From NCBI RefSeq assembly GCF_932274485.2, contig NC_065882.2, positions 73,507,431-73,571,430 of the forward strand: a DNA stretch of 64,000 bases, in the 5' to 3' direction. Position numbers and translations under genes: made by a program. This document shows, piece by piece, positions 1 to 9,651 of the stretch. The stretch's first letter is position 1; the number at the start of each line of letters is the position of its first letter. Source of the DNA: Patella vulgata (taxonomy: Eukaryota > Mollusca > Gastropoda > Patellidae). Below the pieces are notes generated by a model, which made no database searches, had not been told where the DNA came from, and saw nothing but the letters and a program-made list of their open reading frames with translations.

Positions 1-96
1 TTTTGAGTAAATTCTTAACTTAAGTCTGAGAATGTTTTGTGAACACGGCGCCAGATCTTCATGTATCCTACTAGCTGGTCTTACTGAAACTGACAC

Positions 97-160
97 CTGT
101 CTTCATTAACACGGATGGAGCAGAAAAGTAGGACGATAAAACCCATTTCATTTCATTTCT
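97..160 (+). mobile_element. SINE-B 3' tail fragment
   Basis: Only the last part of SINE-B is present: the GTCTTCATTA block, a GGAGCAGAAAAGTAGGACG-like stretch, and an (ATTTC)n tail. The flanks, 1-96 and 161-497, show no other repeat or gene signal. Confidence 0.75.
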
Positions 161-508
161 GAAAATGACAAATGCTTCAAAAAGAGGAATTTTATTGGAT
201 CTTTTAGAACGATATTCTTTCTGTGAGGGAGGGACATACTAGTTGTGATTACCCTTCAGCTCAACCACTGCAGTCCACCACCACACCTTAAATAAGGTAG
301 AAACCACAGAGTTGCTCTAGACATACTTGAACTTGCTTACAGTAGCTTTGAAATTAATGATTAATAAACTTGGATACATTCAAGGAAATTAAAAAAAAAA
401 ATGATATAAAATCTTGTTTAATTTTGTAAACCATTTTATAATCTCCAATGTACATAAGTAGGCTACGCTTTGTAGTTTATGGTGTATCGCAGTATTATTA
501 TTACTTTT

Positions 509-787
509 GGGGGGTTGGATGGCTGAATGGTTAGCGTGCACGCGCTGTATCATAAAGTCTGTCATTGAGTCGACCGGCGTGGTTTCGAATCCCCGGTTGT
601 ACGTGGCAAGGAGTAGGGTCGCCTGTCCAACCTCATGGGTTTTCTCCGGGTCCTCCAGTTTCCTCCCACTGCTAAAGACCCCTACGCGCAAGCGAATTAT
701 GTAAATAAAATTAAACCATATGTTAGTCCCGAAATGACCTAGTTTGTGTCGAGTGGACGTTAAACCCCATTTCTCTCTCTCTCTCTC
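509..787 (+). mobile_element. SINE-A, full length, with TSD
   Basis: The copy has a tRNA-like head with A box TGGCTGAATGG and B box GTTTCGAATCC, the central CGG/CTCC block, an AT-rich region, GGACGTTAAACCCC and a (CT)n tail. An 11-bp direct repeat, TTATTACTTTT, flanks it at 498-508 and 788-798, so both ends of this retroposed copy are fixed. It serves here as a reference for the family. Open frames across it on both strands (65-100 codons) are fortuitous. Confidence 0.93.
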
Positions 788-877
788 TTATTACTTTTAT
801 AGACAAGACAAAATACACAGACATTGAAAGCAACAAACAGCAATTATATATATCAAACCAAGTGTTTATTTATATTG

Positions 878-1070
878 CACGTGTACGAAACAAGGAGTAG
901 ACCGGGTCGCTAGTCCAACCTCGTGAGATTTATCCAGGTCCTTTGGATTCCTCCCCCCAGCTAAAGACCCCTAGGTTCAAGCAAATTATTGAAATAAAAT
1001 TGAACCATATGTTAGTCCCAACATGACCTACTTTATGTAGAGTGGACATTAAACCCAATTTTTCTCTCCC
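878..1070 (+). mobile_element. SINE-A, 5'-truncated, with own TSD
   Basis: The copy begins inside the family at the ACAAGGAGTAG region and lacks both tRNA-like boxes. It is flanked by a 12-bp direct repeat TTATTTATATTG (866-877 and 1071-1082). The truncation therefore happened at integration, as in incomplete target-primed reverse transcription, and not by later deletion. Confidence 0.88.
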
Positions 1071-1509
1071 TTATTTATATTGTATGATGTTCTGGATGTT
1101 TTGATGCAATAGATATATCTATTCTTTTCTCAAAAAAGTGGTCCGTAGGTCAATTTTTGTTGTAGAATTCTAAGAATAACATGAGAAGGATAAGCAAAAG
1201 AAGTCATGGAGTACAGATTCTTTAATACAATTTGTTAGAACTGTTGCATGTGCGATAGAGTGCAAGTGTTCAAGAACTAATTGATTTCATACTACATGAA
1301 TATTTTTTTTGGTTTGACTGATTTGAATTTTAAGGAAACCTAACTAAACTGCACTTGAACATTCCATGAAAATCAATAATACATTTTTTTTTTTTTGTCA
1401 CAATGCCAGCAATAATCGTAAATTGATAAACGAAAGAGTTTAGTTCTGACTTACATCGGCGTCTTCCACGGTGTATTTCACAGCCACAAAGACTAATGAA
1501 GAATAGGAG

Positions 1510-1978
1510 ACGTGTTGGCTCATTGAGTAAGGAAGGAGCTAGCACGCTAACCGGGAGGTCCTGGTGTTGGTCAGAGGAGTAGACAATAGCACCACTGTCC
1601 AGACAAGATTTCCCTCATAGCGTGCACTACACAACATTTGCCTGTCTTCTTTAGCCCGGGGCGGTCACCGTGGCTGAGGGGGTAAGACGCTGGCATACAC
1701 GTAAAAGATCTCTTGGCAGTTGGAATTTGATATAACAGTAGACCTTAGTGCCGCTGTCCTTAAAAGATCCCTTGGCAGTTGGAATTCAAAATAAGAGTAG
1801 GCCGCATTGCCGCTGTCTTGGCAAAATTCCCCTCATTGCACACTGTGTAGTGTATGTCCGTCTTCATTAGCCCCGTTCGGAGCAGAACAGTAGGACATTA
1901 AACCCCATTTCATTTCATTTCTTTAGCCCGGATGGAGCAGAAAAGTATTTTGTTAAACCCAATTTCATTTCATTTCTA
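1510..1978 (+). mobile_element. SINE-B, old copy split by a younger SINE-B
   Basis: A degenerate head and middle (1510-1646) continue after an interruption into the terminal block at 1932-1978, with its own (ATTTC)n tail. The interruption is another SINE-B copy at 1660-1918. Confidence 0.8.
1660..1918 (+). mobile_element. SINE-B nested in SINE-B; internal-duplication subtype
   Basis: A 13-bp direct repeat TTCTTTAGCCCGG (1647-1659 and 1919-1931) bounds the insertion. The tRNA-like head (GTGGCTGAGGGGGTAAGACG) joins directly to the AAAAGATC region, so the part between is deleted. The block from AAAAGATC to GCCGCTGTC is present twice in tandem, as in the copy at 3137-3868. Confidence 0.85.
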
Positions 1979-2890
1979 CTCAAGAATGTATGCGATGTAT
2001 TTACTAGTTAAATTCAATCTTAAAAAAACGAAAATATGTCATCTCTATAAAGCTTGTTACCGTTCCAATTTGACACAATTTGACTGAATAATTTGCAGAA
2101 GCAAGTAATAACGTTAAATTGACAGGGGGATACAGACTGTTTCCGATTTGTTTGACAATTCTTTACGCTGTGCCTTAGTTTCTCGTTATCTTATTGACTT
2201 CACTCATTACGTTTTTTATAAGTTTGTCTGGTAATCGGAAATAAAGCATTGATTTTGTTTAAATAAAGACACAACGACAAGAGTATTGACCAAATTTAAT
2301 TTAACAAGTATCATTTCTGTATTCCCTGAGGTTAATTGACAGCAGATCTTGTTTTTTGTTGGCCATATGTCAAGGCCTGTTAAACACAAGACAGCTTGAT
2401 GTCGAACCGGGTTAGCAATTTTGATTTTATTTTTATTTTACAGAAATTCCCAGTGATCTTGGACTTTATTGTATCTTGGCAGGAATTCTCCTCAGACTTG
2501 GCTTCAGGAGTTATCAATATTTTTTGTTTGTTTTTTCTTAGAAAACTACGACATGCTTAGTGTATCAATACAAAGCTCTACAAGCTTGAAGAGTATGATT
2601 TGCACTCAAAGTATTTTAATCCGCATCTTAATTCTTATAAAAAAGAAAAGAATCCTAGCATTTTGCTAAAGGTTATACTAGTAAGAAAAAAAAATTAATG
2701 GAATTTCAATGTCTCATCAGTAAACTATAAAATCAGTTTCATATCAAAAAAATCATCTGGCATACTGCACATTTTAGATATATGGTTCTACACAAGGGAC
2801 ATATCAAAATTGCTAACATTACTGATAATTTTTAAAGATGTATTATGTCAATCTGTTTCACAGAGGTAATGCGAAAGCCTTCGAAGGACT
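1979..2890. other. AT-rich stretch without recognisable feature
   Basis: No SINE, TIR, tandem array or plausible exon was recognised. The 66-codon frame near 2469-2669 has AT-rich, low-complexity codon content and no recognisable motif, so it is not called as a gene. Confidence 0.5.
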
Positions 2891-3130
2891 AGACAAGGAC
2901 AGCTGTATAGTCCTTCGGATGAGACGAAAAACTGAGGTCCCGTGTATATATTGGAATGCACGTAAAAGATCCCCTGGCAGTTGGAATTCGATATAAGAGT
3001 AGGCGATAGTGCCGCTGCCCGGGCAAAATTTCCCTCATAGCACACTGTATGGCGTATGCCCGTCTTCATTAGTCCAGTATAGGAGCAGAACAGTAGGACG
3101 TTAAACCCCATTTCATTTCATTTCATTTCT
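2891..3130 (+). mobile_element. SINE-B, 5'-truncated
   Basis: The copy begins at the GACAAGGACAGCTG block and runs to GGACGTTAAACCCC and an (ATTTC)n tail. The tRNA-like head is missing. A second SINE-B starts only a few bases downstream in the same orientation. Confidence 0.88.
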
Positions 3131-3136
3131 TTTAAG

Positions 3137-3868
3137 GGAGCTAGGCTGGTTCACTCCATGTGTTGGCTGAGAAAGTTCGTCAGGATTTTCCAGTATGTTT
3201 TCCCTTTGTTAGTGGTGCAGGATGGAGGGCCTGCCAAGGACAGCTGTCAAGTCGTTTGGATGGAACAAATAAACTAAGGACCCATATATACATTGCCACG
3301 CACGTAAAAGATCTCTTGGCAGTTGGAATTTGATATAGCAGTAGGCCTTAGTGCCGCTGTCCATAAAAGATCCCTTGGCAGTTGGAATTCGATATAAGAG
3401 TAGGCCTAAATGCCGCAGTCAGGGCCAAATTTCCCTCATAGCACACTGCATGTCGTATGCCCATCTTCATTACTCCAGTCGGTGCAGAACAGTAGGATGT
3501 TAAAGGGACAATAACACTTTTGCTGGCTTGACAGCTCCAGAAAATACAAAATAGCCTTATTCTTAGTAATAGATGTGTTAGTGTCCTACCTGTTGTGTAA
3601 ATTATCCATTAAATCCTATTTTACTTGTCCAGAGGGTTCAAAAATATTTTTAAATCCAAGTCACATTTGAAAAGCTTTACGTCAGGCTTTTCAAATCATT
3701 TAGTTGAATTTTTCTAATTTTTTAAATTAGGTGTGTTAAGATCAAATTTGTATCATCAATTAATTGGAATATTGTAAAATAGTACAATTTGTTGACCAGA
3801 ATAAAGATTGGGACATATTATTTAGTTACAACAAGAGTGGTATTGAGCCTTTAAACCCAATTTCATTT
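3137..3868 (+). mobile_element. SINE-B with internal duplication, split by TTAA-1
   Basis: The head is degenerate, and the body has the same tandem doubling of the AAAAGATC-to-GCCGCTGTCC block seen at 1660-1918. Its terminal GATGTTAAACCC is cut exactly at the TTAA by a 347-bp element (3504-3850). The SINE resumes as TTAAACCCAATTTCATTTCA at 3851. Confidence 0.88.
3504..3850. mobile_element. TTAA-1, non-autonomous DNA element
   Basis: The element is 347 bp, with imperfect terminal inverted repeats (TIRs): AGGGACAATAACACT at the left and the complement of AGGCTCAATACCACT at the right. TTAA is duplicated at 3500-3503 and 3851-3854. The empty site is known because the host is a SINE-B tail with intact GTTAAACCC. 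No coding capacity is present. The TTAA target fits piggyBac-like or Kolobok-like transposases; the termini alone do not decide between them. A second copy of equal length lies at 54380-54726. Confidence 0.88.
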
Positions 3869-4235
3869 CATAATGCTGCTTTAAGTGAGATATAGAAAGC
3901 TATAAGATTCATCTTTGAAGAAATGATAGATTATTCCACTTTGATGCTTGACTTTGTGAAAATGTTTATTTTCATAGGTTTTCAGACATGTTTATTTGTT
4001 CAGAAATTACTATTCTCGAAAATGTGTTATTTGCTTATGAACCAAGACATTTCAATACACAAAAGGCAATTGAGGAGAGTTTGTGAAGAGCCCTGAAGCC
4101 AGAAGTTGTTGACCAAGTCAATTAAAGTCTCTTGTGGTTTACGTTTTGAAGATGTAGGTGGAAACTTATTTTCCTTTGGGTCAAATGGATTGACAAGTTG
4201 TCTTGTGTTAATGGAGGCGTAATAACTTACTGAAC

Positions 4236-4343
4236 ACTCTTCTTTATTTAGTTGATAATCGATTCAAACACAGCCCATAATTCTAACATTCGCAAAATTA
4301 TCAAAGAAGGCACTTGTGACTACTGTTTCTATGACATTTTCGA
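4236..4343. repeat. Local duplication block, partner at 7798-7876
   Basis: The block from ACTCTTCTTTATTTAGTTGA to GGCACTTGTGACTACTGTTT recurs at 7798-7876, there lacking about 26 internal bases. It is part of a cluster of short duplications between 4.2 and 8 kb. A SINE-A has inserted just downstream of this copy. Confidence 0.8.
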
Positions 4344-4613
4344 GAAAGAGAGAGAAATGGGGTTTAACGACCACTTGACACAAACTAGGTCATTTCGGGA
4401 CTAACATATGGTTTATTTTTTTTATTTCAATAATTCGCTTGCACGTAGGGGTCTTTAGCAGTGGGAGGAAACCAGAGGACCCAGAGAAAACCCACAAGGT
4501 TGGACAGGTGACCCTACTCCTTGTCACGTACAACCGGGGATTCGAAACCATGCCAGTTGACTCAATGACAGGCATTATGATACAGTGCACAGGTGCTAAC
4601 CATTCAACCCCCT
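4344..4613 (-). mobile_element. SINE-A, near full length, with TSD
   Basis: The copy is complete from a pyrimidine tail (GAGAAAGAGAGAGA on this strand) to the tRNA-like head. An 11-bp direct repeat GACATTTTCGA lies at 4333-4343 and 4614-4624. The 97-codon minus-strand frame over it is a by-product of the SINE. Confidence 0.92.
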
Positions 4614-4660
4614 GACATTTTCGATGAAATTCGCTTACTTTGAATGAATACTTGTGTAAA

Positions 4661-4890
4661 GAGAGTGAAATGGGGTTTAACATCCACTCGACACAAAGGT
4701 CATTTTGGGACTAACATATGGTTGAATTTTAGTTTAATAAGTATAGGCATCGTTAGCAGTTGGAGGACCAGAGAAAACTACTGCTCATGACATTTAAGCA
4801 GGAAATTGAAACCACACCACTTGCATGACTCAATGAGCGACTGTGTGATCTAACACACACACACACATTAAATTATTCGGGCACCCAACC
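4661..4890 (-). mobile_element. SINE-A, diverged
   Basis: Tail, GTTTAAC terminal block, AT-rich region and head are recognisable but strongly mutated. An (AC)n run at about 4853-4868 has expanded inside the head region. No TSD could be recognised. Confidence 0.8.
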
Positions 4891-4894
4891 ACCA

Positions 4895-5885
4895 CACCCC
4901 TTCCCCAACTAGCCCCACAGGTGTAAAGGGGATAAATAGCTGTGATTTACGTGAAGAGAAAGGGTTGAATTGGATCGGTCTGATATGTGTTGTTTTGGTT
5001 ATTAATGAGACAAGGTCTATACCATTAAATTTATCATTTGTTTACAAATTTTAGTTTTGTTTTCAGCTCAGACTGTCAAAATTGTTGAATACAAAATTAT
5101 CACCATATTTCAACATTGGCTTAATATGTGCATGGACCTTGAATTTTATGAATGTTAAAGTAGTGTTGAGTAGTTAATTAGTCTTTTAATTAGTCAACGC
5201 TGCTATAGCAAAACTAAACAGTTGTAAACCCAACATTCATTACCTAATCTAGACGGGCCATTTTTAAAGCGATAATTTCATATTTTCTAAGAAAGTCAAA
5301 ACATAATTATTTCTATGTCTTTTGCTCAATAGGTTATCAACTCACTATTATATGACCATGGGCATTATTTCCCACCCTTAAAAATCATTGACACAGGAAA
5401 TAATAATACAATTACCTCCCTTGTTTTCCTATTGCCTCCATGCATTAGCTACCTTCAAACGTTGGAATTTGAAGTTGAAAATGATATTTTTGCCAATTTC
5501 TCAGCTGGCAATAGTGACTTAAAGGATTAATAGGATTATTCTTTAACAAGGTAGGACGGTTTATGGATACCATCTATTTTAAGGCTTTATTTTAATAAAT
5601 TTGAAAAATATAACTTAAACATATGAAATTGCAGCTTTAAACTAACTAACAGTAGGAACCCAATATTTTTTGATGATTCTCAACAAACTTGAACAATTTA
5701 CCAACAAAGGTTTGAAACTAAATACAGAATAATCAAGGAAGCCATCAATATTTTAAAATGATGCTGCATTGTGTGCATGATTAACTCTGTATGAAATTAT
5801 CCTTTGATACTTGTCAGTAAAGCAAGATATTGCACTTGAAAAAGAATCCAAACAATTGGGGCTTGATTAAATATCTGCCTCATTG
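4895..5885. other. AT-rich stretch without recognisable feature
   Basis: No repeat family of this window, tandem array or credible coding frame was found here. Confidence 0.5.
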
Positions 5886-6140
5886 GTCTTTTAGAACTTA
5901 ATTATTTGAAACACCCATCCAGAATGATATTACTGTATACGGTTTCTCATTTATATTTAATCAGAAGACTTTTTTTTATGTAATCCTAATTCTATTAAAT
6001 AAGAAAAAGTAACCAGTATTATTTACGTTTTTCTATTATTGAAAAAAGGTTACCCAGTGCTAATATATAATTTACAATATTCAGGGTTATTTTTTTTATT
6101 TTTTTTTAATAAAGGGTTACCAGTGCTAATATATAATTTA
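5886..6140. repeat. Local duplication block with TTACCAGTGCTAATATATAA units
   Basis: The first part (AACTTAATTATTTGAAAC to ATTCTATTAAATAAG) recurs at 7374-7475. The second part, a T/A homopolymer followed by GTTACC(C)AGTGCTAATATATAA, occurs here twice and again near 6776, 6840, 7770 and 7915. Bases 5898-5901 preserve the uninterrupted TTAA site that TTAA-2 occupies at 6900. Confidence 0.78.
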
Positions 6141-6757
6141 CGATCCGTCCGTCCGTCCCACTTTTTGGGACACAATAACTCTCCTTCTAATTGAGGTAGA
6201 ATGTTCAAACTTGGTGTAGGCGTTCATTATAAATGAATGCCTTGATGGAGTTTGGTGATAAACATTGTCTACTTACGGTAAGCAGAGATAAGCAATCTGA
6301 TTGGTTGATGCTTTGGGGCATGATAACTTTGGTTGTAAATAAGTTAGAGTGATGATAGATTCATCACATCATTACCTTGATTAAGTTCGATGATGAGAAT
6401 TTTCTGCTTAGGCTAAGGAGCGATAAGCAATTTGATTGGTCAAGACTTTGGAACATACCAACTCTGCTTTTAATTGAGGTAGAATGTTTAAACTTGATGT
6501 AGATGTGAATGTCTTGACTGAGTTCAATGATTAACATTTCAAGCTAAAGCTAAGCAGAGCTAAGCAATTTCATTGGTCGATGCTTTGGGACATGATAACT
6601 TTGATTCTATCTGATAGAGAGTGATGAAACTTTGTGTATGGTTGATAATCAGTTTGATTGCTTGATACTTTTGAAAAAAATAAATGTGTGATTAATTAAT
6701 ATGTGTCATCTATTTATTTTGGGATTTTGGCGTGGGACATCAGCCTCACGGTTTTGT
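6141..6757 (+). mobile_element. HINE/pearl-like element, copy 1
   Basis: A short (CCGT)n run leads into CACTTTTTGGGACACAATAA and several diverged core repeats (about 146 bp in better copies). An AT-rich segment follows, ending in GGCGTGGGACATCAGCCTCA. The 5' hairpin region seen in copy 2 is missing. The element sits inside the local TTACCAGTGCTAATATATAA repeat cluster. Confidence 0.8.
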
Positions 6758-6899
6758 TTTTGTTTTTTAAAAAAAAGGGTTACCAGTGCTAATATATAAT
6801 TTAAGATATTCAGGGTTTTTTTTGTTTTTTTAAAAAAAGGGTTACCAGTGTTAGTGTATTACTAACAGTATTCAGTTTAAAGTATCTCTTAGAACTTAA

Positions 6900-7373
6900 A
6901 GGAGCTAAACCACTAATATTTGGGACCTAGAAATTGACACAAATGGGTTGCAACACATATAATAATGTAATATGAATGTATATAAACTGATTTACATTTA
7001 ATCGTTTCAGTTTTTATTCTAATTTCAAATCAGTTATGCCAGAAGTTTCAATCGAATGGCAAGCGTCTGGTTATTACAGTCTACACCGATTGTATTTATT
7101 GCACATGTTCTCCAGATAAGAATATGGCATCACCATTTGACATGACTTGTGGAATATGTCTAGCCCCGTTCCTCGAGTCCTGTGTTACATATGGCCCTGA
7201 AACGTATTATGGTACATAATTCGTGTACCAATGGTAAAATGTTTATTTTGTCTTAAGTATTGGATATCAGAAGCCCATCTTTTTCAGTAAGACCGCAACA
7301 TCAATGTTGATTTAAATTGACAAATAATTTGTGTTTTCAATTTGGCCGATATTGAGTTAGAGACTTAGGTACT
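6900..7373. mobile_element. TTAA-2, non-autonomous DNA element, copy 1
   Basis: The element is 474 bp and flanked by TTAA (6896-6899 and 7374-7377). Its ends, AGGAGCTAAACC and the complement of AGTACCTAAGTC, form a weak TIR. A diverged 503-bp copy lies at 9652-10154. The joined flanks read ..TTAGAACTTAATTATTTGAAAC, which is found uninterrupted at 5891-5911, so the boundaries are confirmed by an empty paralogous site. Confidence 0.85.
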
Positions 7374-7475
7374 TTAATTATTTGAAACTCAAACTAGAAC
7401 ATAATACGATGTCTCATTTATATTTAATCAGAAGAATTTTTTTATGTAATTCTATTAAATAAAAAAAAGTACCAG
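7374..7475. repeat. Local duplication block, partner at 5898-6026
   Basis: The block shares TTAATTATTTGAAAC, TCTCATTTATATTTAATCAG and ATTCTATTAAATAA with the partner, with short indels between. Confidence 0.75.
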
Positions 7476-7479
7476 TATT

Positions 7480-7620
7480 AATCCTTCAGTGACATTGAGC
7501 GATTGGAAACATAACAAAACTGACAGTTATATACGACAACAATGACTGGTTTATTATACACAGGCACAATGTTTCAATAAGTATACCCTTATCGTTATCA
7601 AGCACAATGTACCAGTATTA
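7480..7620 (-). mobile_element. Possible Penelope-like 3' end fragment
   Basis: Read on the minus strand, CTTGATAACGATAAGGGTAT runs into ACTTATTGAAACATTGTG and then AATAAACC. A GATAAGG...CTTAT...GAAAC arrangement before AATAAA resembles 3' ends I associate with Penelope-like retroelements. A related fragment lies at 45785-45838. No reverse transcriptase is present. The family call is from memory and weak; the repeat relationship itself is visible. Confidence 0.35.
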
Positions 7621-7729
7621 TCAGGCCGCAAGTACACTTTTTTCCAGGTTAATGTGGCCCCTGGGCCCACGCCTATAAGGACCTAGGATGGAAGCCCCCC
7701 CAATCAAGAATTGCCTCCGTCGGCCCTGA

Positions 7730-7975
7730 TTATTTATGTTCTTCTATATTTTTTTTTTTAAAAAAAGGCTAGTATACCAGTGCTAATATATCATTACTTA
7801 CACTCTTCTTTATTTAGTTGATAATCGATTCGCAAAATTATCAAAGAAGGCACTTGTGACTACTATTTCTGTGGTATTATTTACGTTTTTCTAATTTCTT
7901 TTTTTAAAAAAAGGCTAGTATACCAATGCTAGTATATTATTACTTACAGTATACAGTTTAAAGTATCTCTTAAAG
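7730..7975. repeat. Local duplication block: two TTTTTTAAAAAAAGGCTAGTA units
   Basis: Two units of poly-T/poly-A followed by GGCTAGTATACCA(G/A)TGCTA flank the copy of the 4236-4343 block. The last part, AGTTTAAAGTATCTCTTA, also occurs at about 6876-6892. Confidence 0.72.
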
Positions 7976-8232
7976 CTAAAGATTGTTTATCTATTTGAAG
8001 TCTCTAAAGGGAAATATCAATATATTTTGCGGCTTAATCGACGCTAAAATGTACTTGGATAGATTATTTAACATTTTTAAATGTAAGAAAGCAAAAGCCA
8101 ACAACAATTACTAACTAACAATTTTAACAGACTTATATGTATAAAAAAATGATTTGTGGGTGTCATTTTTCGTTTATAAAAGTTTTTTATTCATATGTCA
8201 ACAATATAAAATGTACAGTTTACCCACACAGG

Positions 8233-8450
8233 CTTGTCATTTTGGGACTGATATATGGTTCAATTTTATTTCAATAATTTGATTGCATGTAGGGGTCTTT
8301 AGCAGTGAGAGGCAACCGGAAGACCCTACTCCTTGTCACGTAGGCAGAAACAGTGTTGCCTGGGCAAAATTGTTCTTATGTAGCACACTGCATGGCAGAT
8401 GTCCATCTCTATTTGCCCAGTTGGTGCGGAAAAGTAGGACGTTAAATTTG
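8233..8450. mobile_element. SINE-A(-)/SINE-B(+) head-on chimera
   Basis: Bases 8233-8343 are the central part of SINE-A on the minus strand, ending within CCTTGTCACGTA. Bases 8344-8450 are the 3' half of SINE-B on the plus strand, ending in GGACGTTAAA. Neither piece has a head. The join is direct, without recognisable unique sequence between them. Confidence 0.75.
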
Positions 8451-8987
8451 ATGTAATGTCCTTTTGTATAATAATCTAGAAAATGTAAATGTATTCAATA
8501 TAAATTTTCATGTTTTTAATGTGCTAAATCAGTAAATTCCACTCAAGAATTGCACATTTAGTCGTTTATTACTAAATGGAGCGTATGCCTGTAGTTGGGC
8601 ATCAAACTGTCTTTATTTTATCAATATTCTGTGTTGTATCGTTAAAACTTAACACATTTAGAATAGAAAATGGGAAGTAACTCTGCTATTCCTCTGAAAT
8701 AAAATACTTGTAATTTCTAATGGTAAGTTGATACAGGATTAGATTACTTTCTGTAATGTATATTGTTCAGATGATCATAACTACTGGGTAATCTGGATCA
8801 TATGCATTTATACACAACACTCAATGGCTGTAAGAGAGTTGTGCATCTGATAAATGATTGTGTTTGTCTTTTGAATGCTATATTCAAATTAAATATTCCC
8901 CGATTTATCATTCTAAACTAACTAATTATGGTAAATATTTTTATACCATGATTGTTTATATTTCATTTCTTAGTCCTCCTTTGGATT

Positions 8988-9220
8988 AGGGGGGTTGGGT
9001 GACCGAATGGTTCGCGCATTCATGTTGTATCATAAGTTCTGTCATTGAGTCAGCTGGCGTGGTTTTTATTCCCCAGTTGTACGTGACAAGGAGTAGGGTC
9101 ACCTGTCCAACCTTGTGATTTTTCTCTGGGTCCTCCGGTTTCCTCCCAGTGCTAAAAACCCGTACGTGAAAGCAAATAATTGAAATCAAATTGAACCATA
9201 TGTTAGTCTCGAAATGACCT
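8988..9220 (+). mobile_element. SINE-A, 3'-truncated
   Basis: The head (TGGGTGACCGAATGG), B-box region, centre and AT-rich segment are present up to CGAAATGACCT. The GTTAAACCCC end and (CT)n tail are missing, so a later deletion removed the 3' end. Confidence 0.87.
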
Positions 9221-9349
9221 CTCAATCCTCCACTCAATACTTAGAGTTCCAGCTTTTTGCCTCCAGTCACATGCCCTACCACTCCCTTTAATTCGCAGCT
9301 GTCGGCTTCAAATTGTTGGAAGTTTTTGAAAAACATCTAATCTGTTCCA

Positions 9350-9645
9350 TACATAGACAACCTTTTTGCTTCTATTAACTAATTTTGGCAGCCCCTGGCT
9401 TAAGCCCAGTCACCCACCCTTCCTGCCCTCTTCATCTCCTTCACTCCCCTTAGAGCCTTAATCCACTCACACGCTCCACCACTCTGGTATCTTGTACATT
9501 TACTGCTAGGCATGAAATTTAGTTCACACACAGCTTTTTTGCTTCTGTTAACTAATTTTGGAAGCCCCCGAATTTAGCTCAGTCAGCCTCACCACCTCTC
9601 GCCCGCTTCATTCTCCAATCCCCCTAGAGCGCTGCCAGCACCTTG
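9350..9645. repeat. Two-copy tandem repeat, about 173-bp period
   Basis: The phrase TTTTTGCTTCT(A/G)TTAACTAATTTTGG occurs at about 9363 and 9536, each followed by a C-rich segment containing CAGTCA and CCCTAGAG-like text. The stretch is richer in C than its surroundings. The family is unknown. Confidence 0.7.
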
Positions 9646-9651
9646 CTTTAA

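Noticed and set aside
509-590. tRNA gene at the SINE-A and SINE-B heads
   Set aside because: A and B boxes are present, but no cloverleaf with acceptor stem closes; the sequence continues into SINE bodies and recurs dozens of times.
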